The position numbers were made by a program, and so were the translations under genes. From the NCBI GenBank assembly GCA_937884085.1, contig CAKZYD010000209.1:1-34473 (forward strand): DNA of 34,473 nt, given 5' to 3'. Below the pieces are notes generated by a model, which was not told the DNA's origin, did not search any database, and saw only the letters and a program-made list of their open reading frames with translations. Every line of letters begins with the position of its first letter. The first letter of the stretch is position 1. This document shows, piece by piece, positions 33,344 through 34,473 of the stretch. Origin of the DNA: an uncultured Sphingomonadales bacterium (GTDB lineage: Bacteria > Pseudomonadota > Alphaproteobacteria > Sphingomonadales > CAKZYD01).

Positions 33344-34264
33344 ATGTCGGTGCCGCCGGGCCAAGTCGCCATCATTCACAGCCCTGCTTATGTGGCCCCG
33401 CTGCCGGATGGTCACCGCTTCCCCATGAACAAGTATTTTTACTTGCTGGAGCAGCTCAAAGCCTCTGGCTTGGCCAAGGAGACCAACCTTTTCACGCCCG
33501 CACCAGCGCCGCGCGCGTGGCTGGATTTGGCGCATGACCCAGCCTATGTCACCGCCGTTTTAGAGCAGCGCCTAGATGACAAGGCTACCCGGCGCATTGG
33601 CTTTCCAGTGACAAAGCAAGTGGCGCTGCGCTCCCAGCTCTCGTCGGCTGGCACCGTGATGGCAGGGCGCCTGGCGCTGGAAGACGGCATTGCCATCAAT
33701 TCAGCAGGTGGGAGCCACCACGCCCATCGGGACTTTGGTGCTGGGTTTTGCGTTTTCAATGATGTGGCAGTCGCCGCAAGCGTCTTGCTAGAAGGCGGCG
33801 AGGTCTCAAAAATCCTGGTGGTTGATTTAGACGTTCATCAAGGCGATGGCACAGCCCGAATTTTTGCCAGTGACCGCCGCTGCACCACCTTTTCCATGCA
33901 TTGTGCCATCAATTTTCCAGTGCGTAAGGCCGAGAGTGACTTGGATGTGCCGCTGGACCCTAAGACAGCAGACAGCGCCTATCTCGCCACACTAGCCCAG
34001 CATCTCCCGCCACTCTTAGCCCGCGAGCGCCCCGACCTCGTCTTTTACAATGCCGGCGTTGACCCCCATGAAGCCGACCGCCTTGGCAAGCTCAGCCTCA
34101 CCGATGGCGGCCTGGCCACGCGGGACCGCTATGTCATCAACACCTGCCGTACCCGCAGTATTCCCATCGCCATTGTCATGGGTGGCGGCTACGGCGAAGA
34201 CGTCCCCGCCATCGCCCGGCGCCACAGCTTTGTGTACCAGGCGGCTGTAGAGGCGTTTCCATAA
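33344..34264 (+). CDS. Histone deacetylase superfamily protein (class IV-like)
   Basis: Zinc-dependent deacetylase homologue of 306 aa, close in pattern to bacterial proteins of the HDAC11-like group. It keeps all key residues: the His-His dyad in GGSHHAHRD (H125, H126), zinc ligands D163 and H165 in DLDVHQGDGT, an aspartate in NAGVDPHEADRLG and the catalytic tyrosine in MGGGYG. The N-terminal YVAPLPDGHRFPMNKY is also typical. In bacteria such enzymes act on acetylated small molecules (polyamines, acetoin-related) or protein lysines, so the substrate is open. GAAGGAG lies 13 bases upstream, somewhat far, and no closer in-frame start is evident. Confidence 0.92.
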   Translation: MSVPPGQVAIIHSPAYVAPLPDGHRFPMNKYFYLLEQLKASGLAKETNLFTPAPAPRAWLDLAHDPAYVTAVLEQRLDDKATRRIGFPVTKQVALRSQLSSAGTVMAGRLALEDGIAINSAGGSHHAHRDFGAGFCVFNDVAVAASVLLEGGEVSKILVVDLDVHQGDGTARIFASDRRCTTFSMHCAINFPVRKAESDLDVPLDPKTADSAYLATLAQHLPPLLARERPDLVFYNAGVDPHEADRLGKLSLTDGGLATRDRYVINTCRTRSIPIAIVMGGGYGEDVPAIARRHSFVYQAAVEAFP

Positions 34265-34270
34265 TATCCA

Positions 34271-34300
34271 TTGAAAAAAGCACAATATATTGTACATAAT
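34271..34300 (+). promoter_or_regulatory. Promoter and candidate operator of the antitoxin gene
   Basis: TTGAAA (34271-34276) and CATAAT (34295-34300) with an 18-base spacer form a good sigma-70-type promoter. The spacer holds the perfect palindrome ACAATATATTGT (34282-34293) and TGTACA (34291-34296), which touches the -10. TGTACA is the core bound by YefM-YoeB in E. coli, so autoregulation by the downstream product is plausible. The stretch is markedly AT-rich against its surroundings. Confidence 0.6.
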
Positions 34301-34323
34301 CTAGAGTATGAAAGGCTGATGTT

Positions 34324-34473
34324 ATGGATGTAATGACCTATTCCGATGCGCGGGCGAAGCTGAAGTCGGTGATGGACCGCGCCATTCACGACAAGCAGGA
34401 AGTCGTGGTGACGCGCCCAAAGGGAGAGGCGGTCGTTGTCGTCGCGCTCGACACGTGGAACAGTATTAACGTG
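34324..34473 (+). CDS. Type II antitoxin, Phd/YefM family (3' end cut)
   Basis: The first 50 codons of a gene that runs off the window. MDVMTYSDARAKLKSVMDRA followed by EVVVTRPKGEAVVVVALDTW is the Phd/YefM N-terminal DNA-binding domain, comparable to the SYSEAR..L and TR.NGEA.VL..L pattern of YefM. AAAGG lies eight bases before ATG 34324; ATG 34333 is an alternative start with the same frame. A YoeB- or RelE-type toxin gene would be expected immediately beyond the window edge. The ORF track does not list it because it has no stop here. Confidence 0.85.
   Translation, partial: MDVMTYSDARAKLKSVMDRAIHDKQEVVVTRPKGEAVVVVALDTWNSINV

Noticed and set aside
33067-33537. 156-aa plus-strand ORF spanning the MATE-HDAC gap
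   Set aside because: Overlaps both real genes out of frame and has no family features.
34282-34293. Resemblance of ACAATATATTGT to an NrdR box
   Set aside because: It precedes an antitoxin gene, not a reductase gene, and is a single site; AT-rich promoter palindrome is the simpler reading.

Overview
The window looks like chromosomal DNA from a free-living alphaproteobacterium, moderately GC-rich and densely coded. I infer the class from typical alphaproteobacterial genes and neighbourhoods: a DUF4175/TIGR02302 membrane protein; an MJ0042 zinc-ribbon protein divergent from ftsEX and next to a CpdR-like receiver; a HIG1-domain twin-helix protein ahead of a cobalamin adenosyltransferase and etfBA; a TlpA lipoprotein divergent from argH-lptM-lysA; and a SapC protein. 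I cannot name a genus. There are no rRNA, tRNA, insertion sequence, CRISPR or phage genes that I can recognise. Both ends are cut inside genes (modC on the left, a YefM/Phd antitoxin on the right). No gene-free stretch exceeds 300 bases.

Layout. 1-1012 (+): 3' part of modC. 1038-6467 (-): ftsE-ftsX-ydcF-plsC, tightly overlapping, then the B12-dependent ribonucleotide reductase nrdJ. 6652-8099 (+): MJ0042/DUF3426 protein ending in a strong terminator, then a CpdR-like response regulator. 8198-9505 (-): sapC-family gene and a small exported protein with its own terminator. 9770-14617 (+): four-gene oligopeptide ABC transporter operon with translationally overlapping junctions. 14604-19861 (-): TonB-dependent receptor (broken by one frameshift), PhoD phosphatase and glycerophosphodiester phosphodiesterase, with a PHO-box-like repeat array upstream. 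20128-23765 (+): HIG1 protein, cobalamin adenosyltransferase, EtfB, EtfA and 3-hydroxybutyryl-CoA dehydrogenase. 23879-24451 (-): TlpA lipoprotein. 24490-29865 (+): argH, lptM (missed by the ORF track), lysA, DUF4175 protein. 29960-33303 (-): MATE exporter, HSL-type esterase, nucleotide-sugar epimerase. 33344-34264 (+): class IV-like histone deacetylase homologue. 34324-end (+): antitoxin start.

How genes work together. FtsEX controls septal cell-wall hydrolysis and is co-transcribed with envelope and phospholipid genes. The receptor-PhoD-GlpQ cassette looks like a phosphate-starvation system that takes up phosphoesters and releases phosphate. NrdJ needs adenosylcobalamin, which the adenosyltransferase about 17 kb away could make. 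EtfBA and the dehydrogenase belong to acyl-CoA oxidation.

I found no convincing undescribed multi-gene system. The best leads are the three-repeat PHO-like array in front of the frameshifted receptor operon, a two-hairpin 76-bp intergenic element present at two convergent gene junctions, a 15-bp perfect palindrome in front of the opp operon, and the TGTACA-containing promoter of the edge antitoxin.
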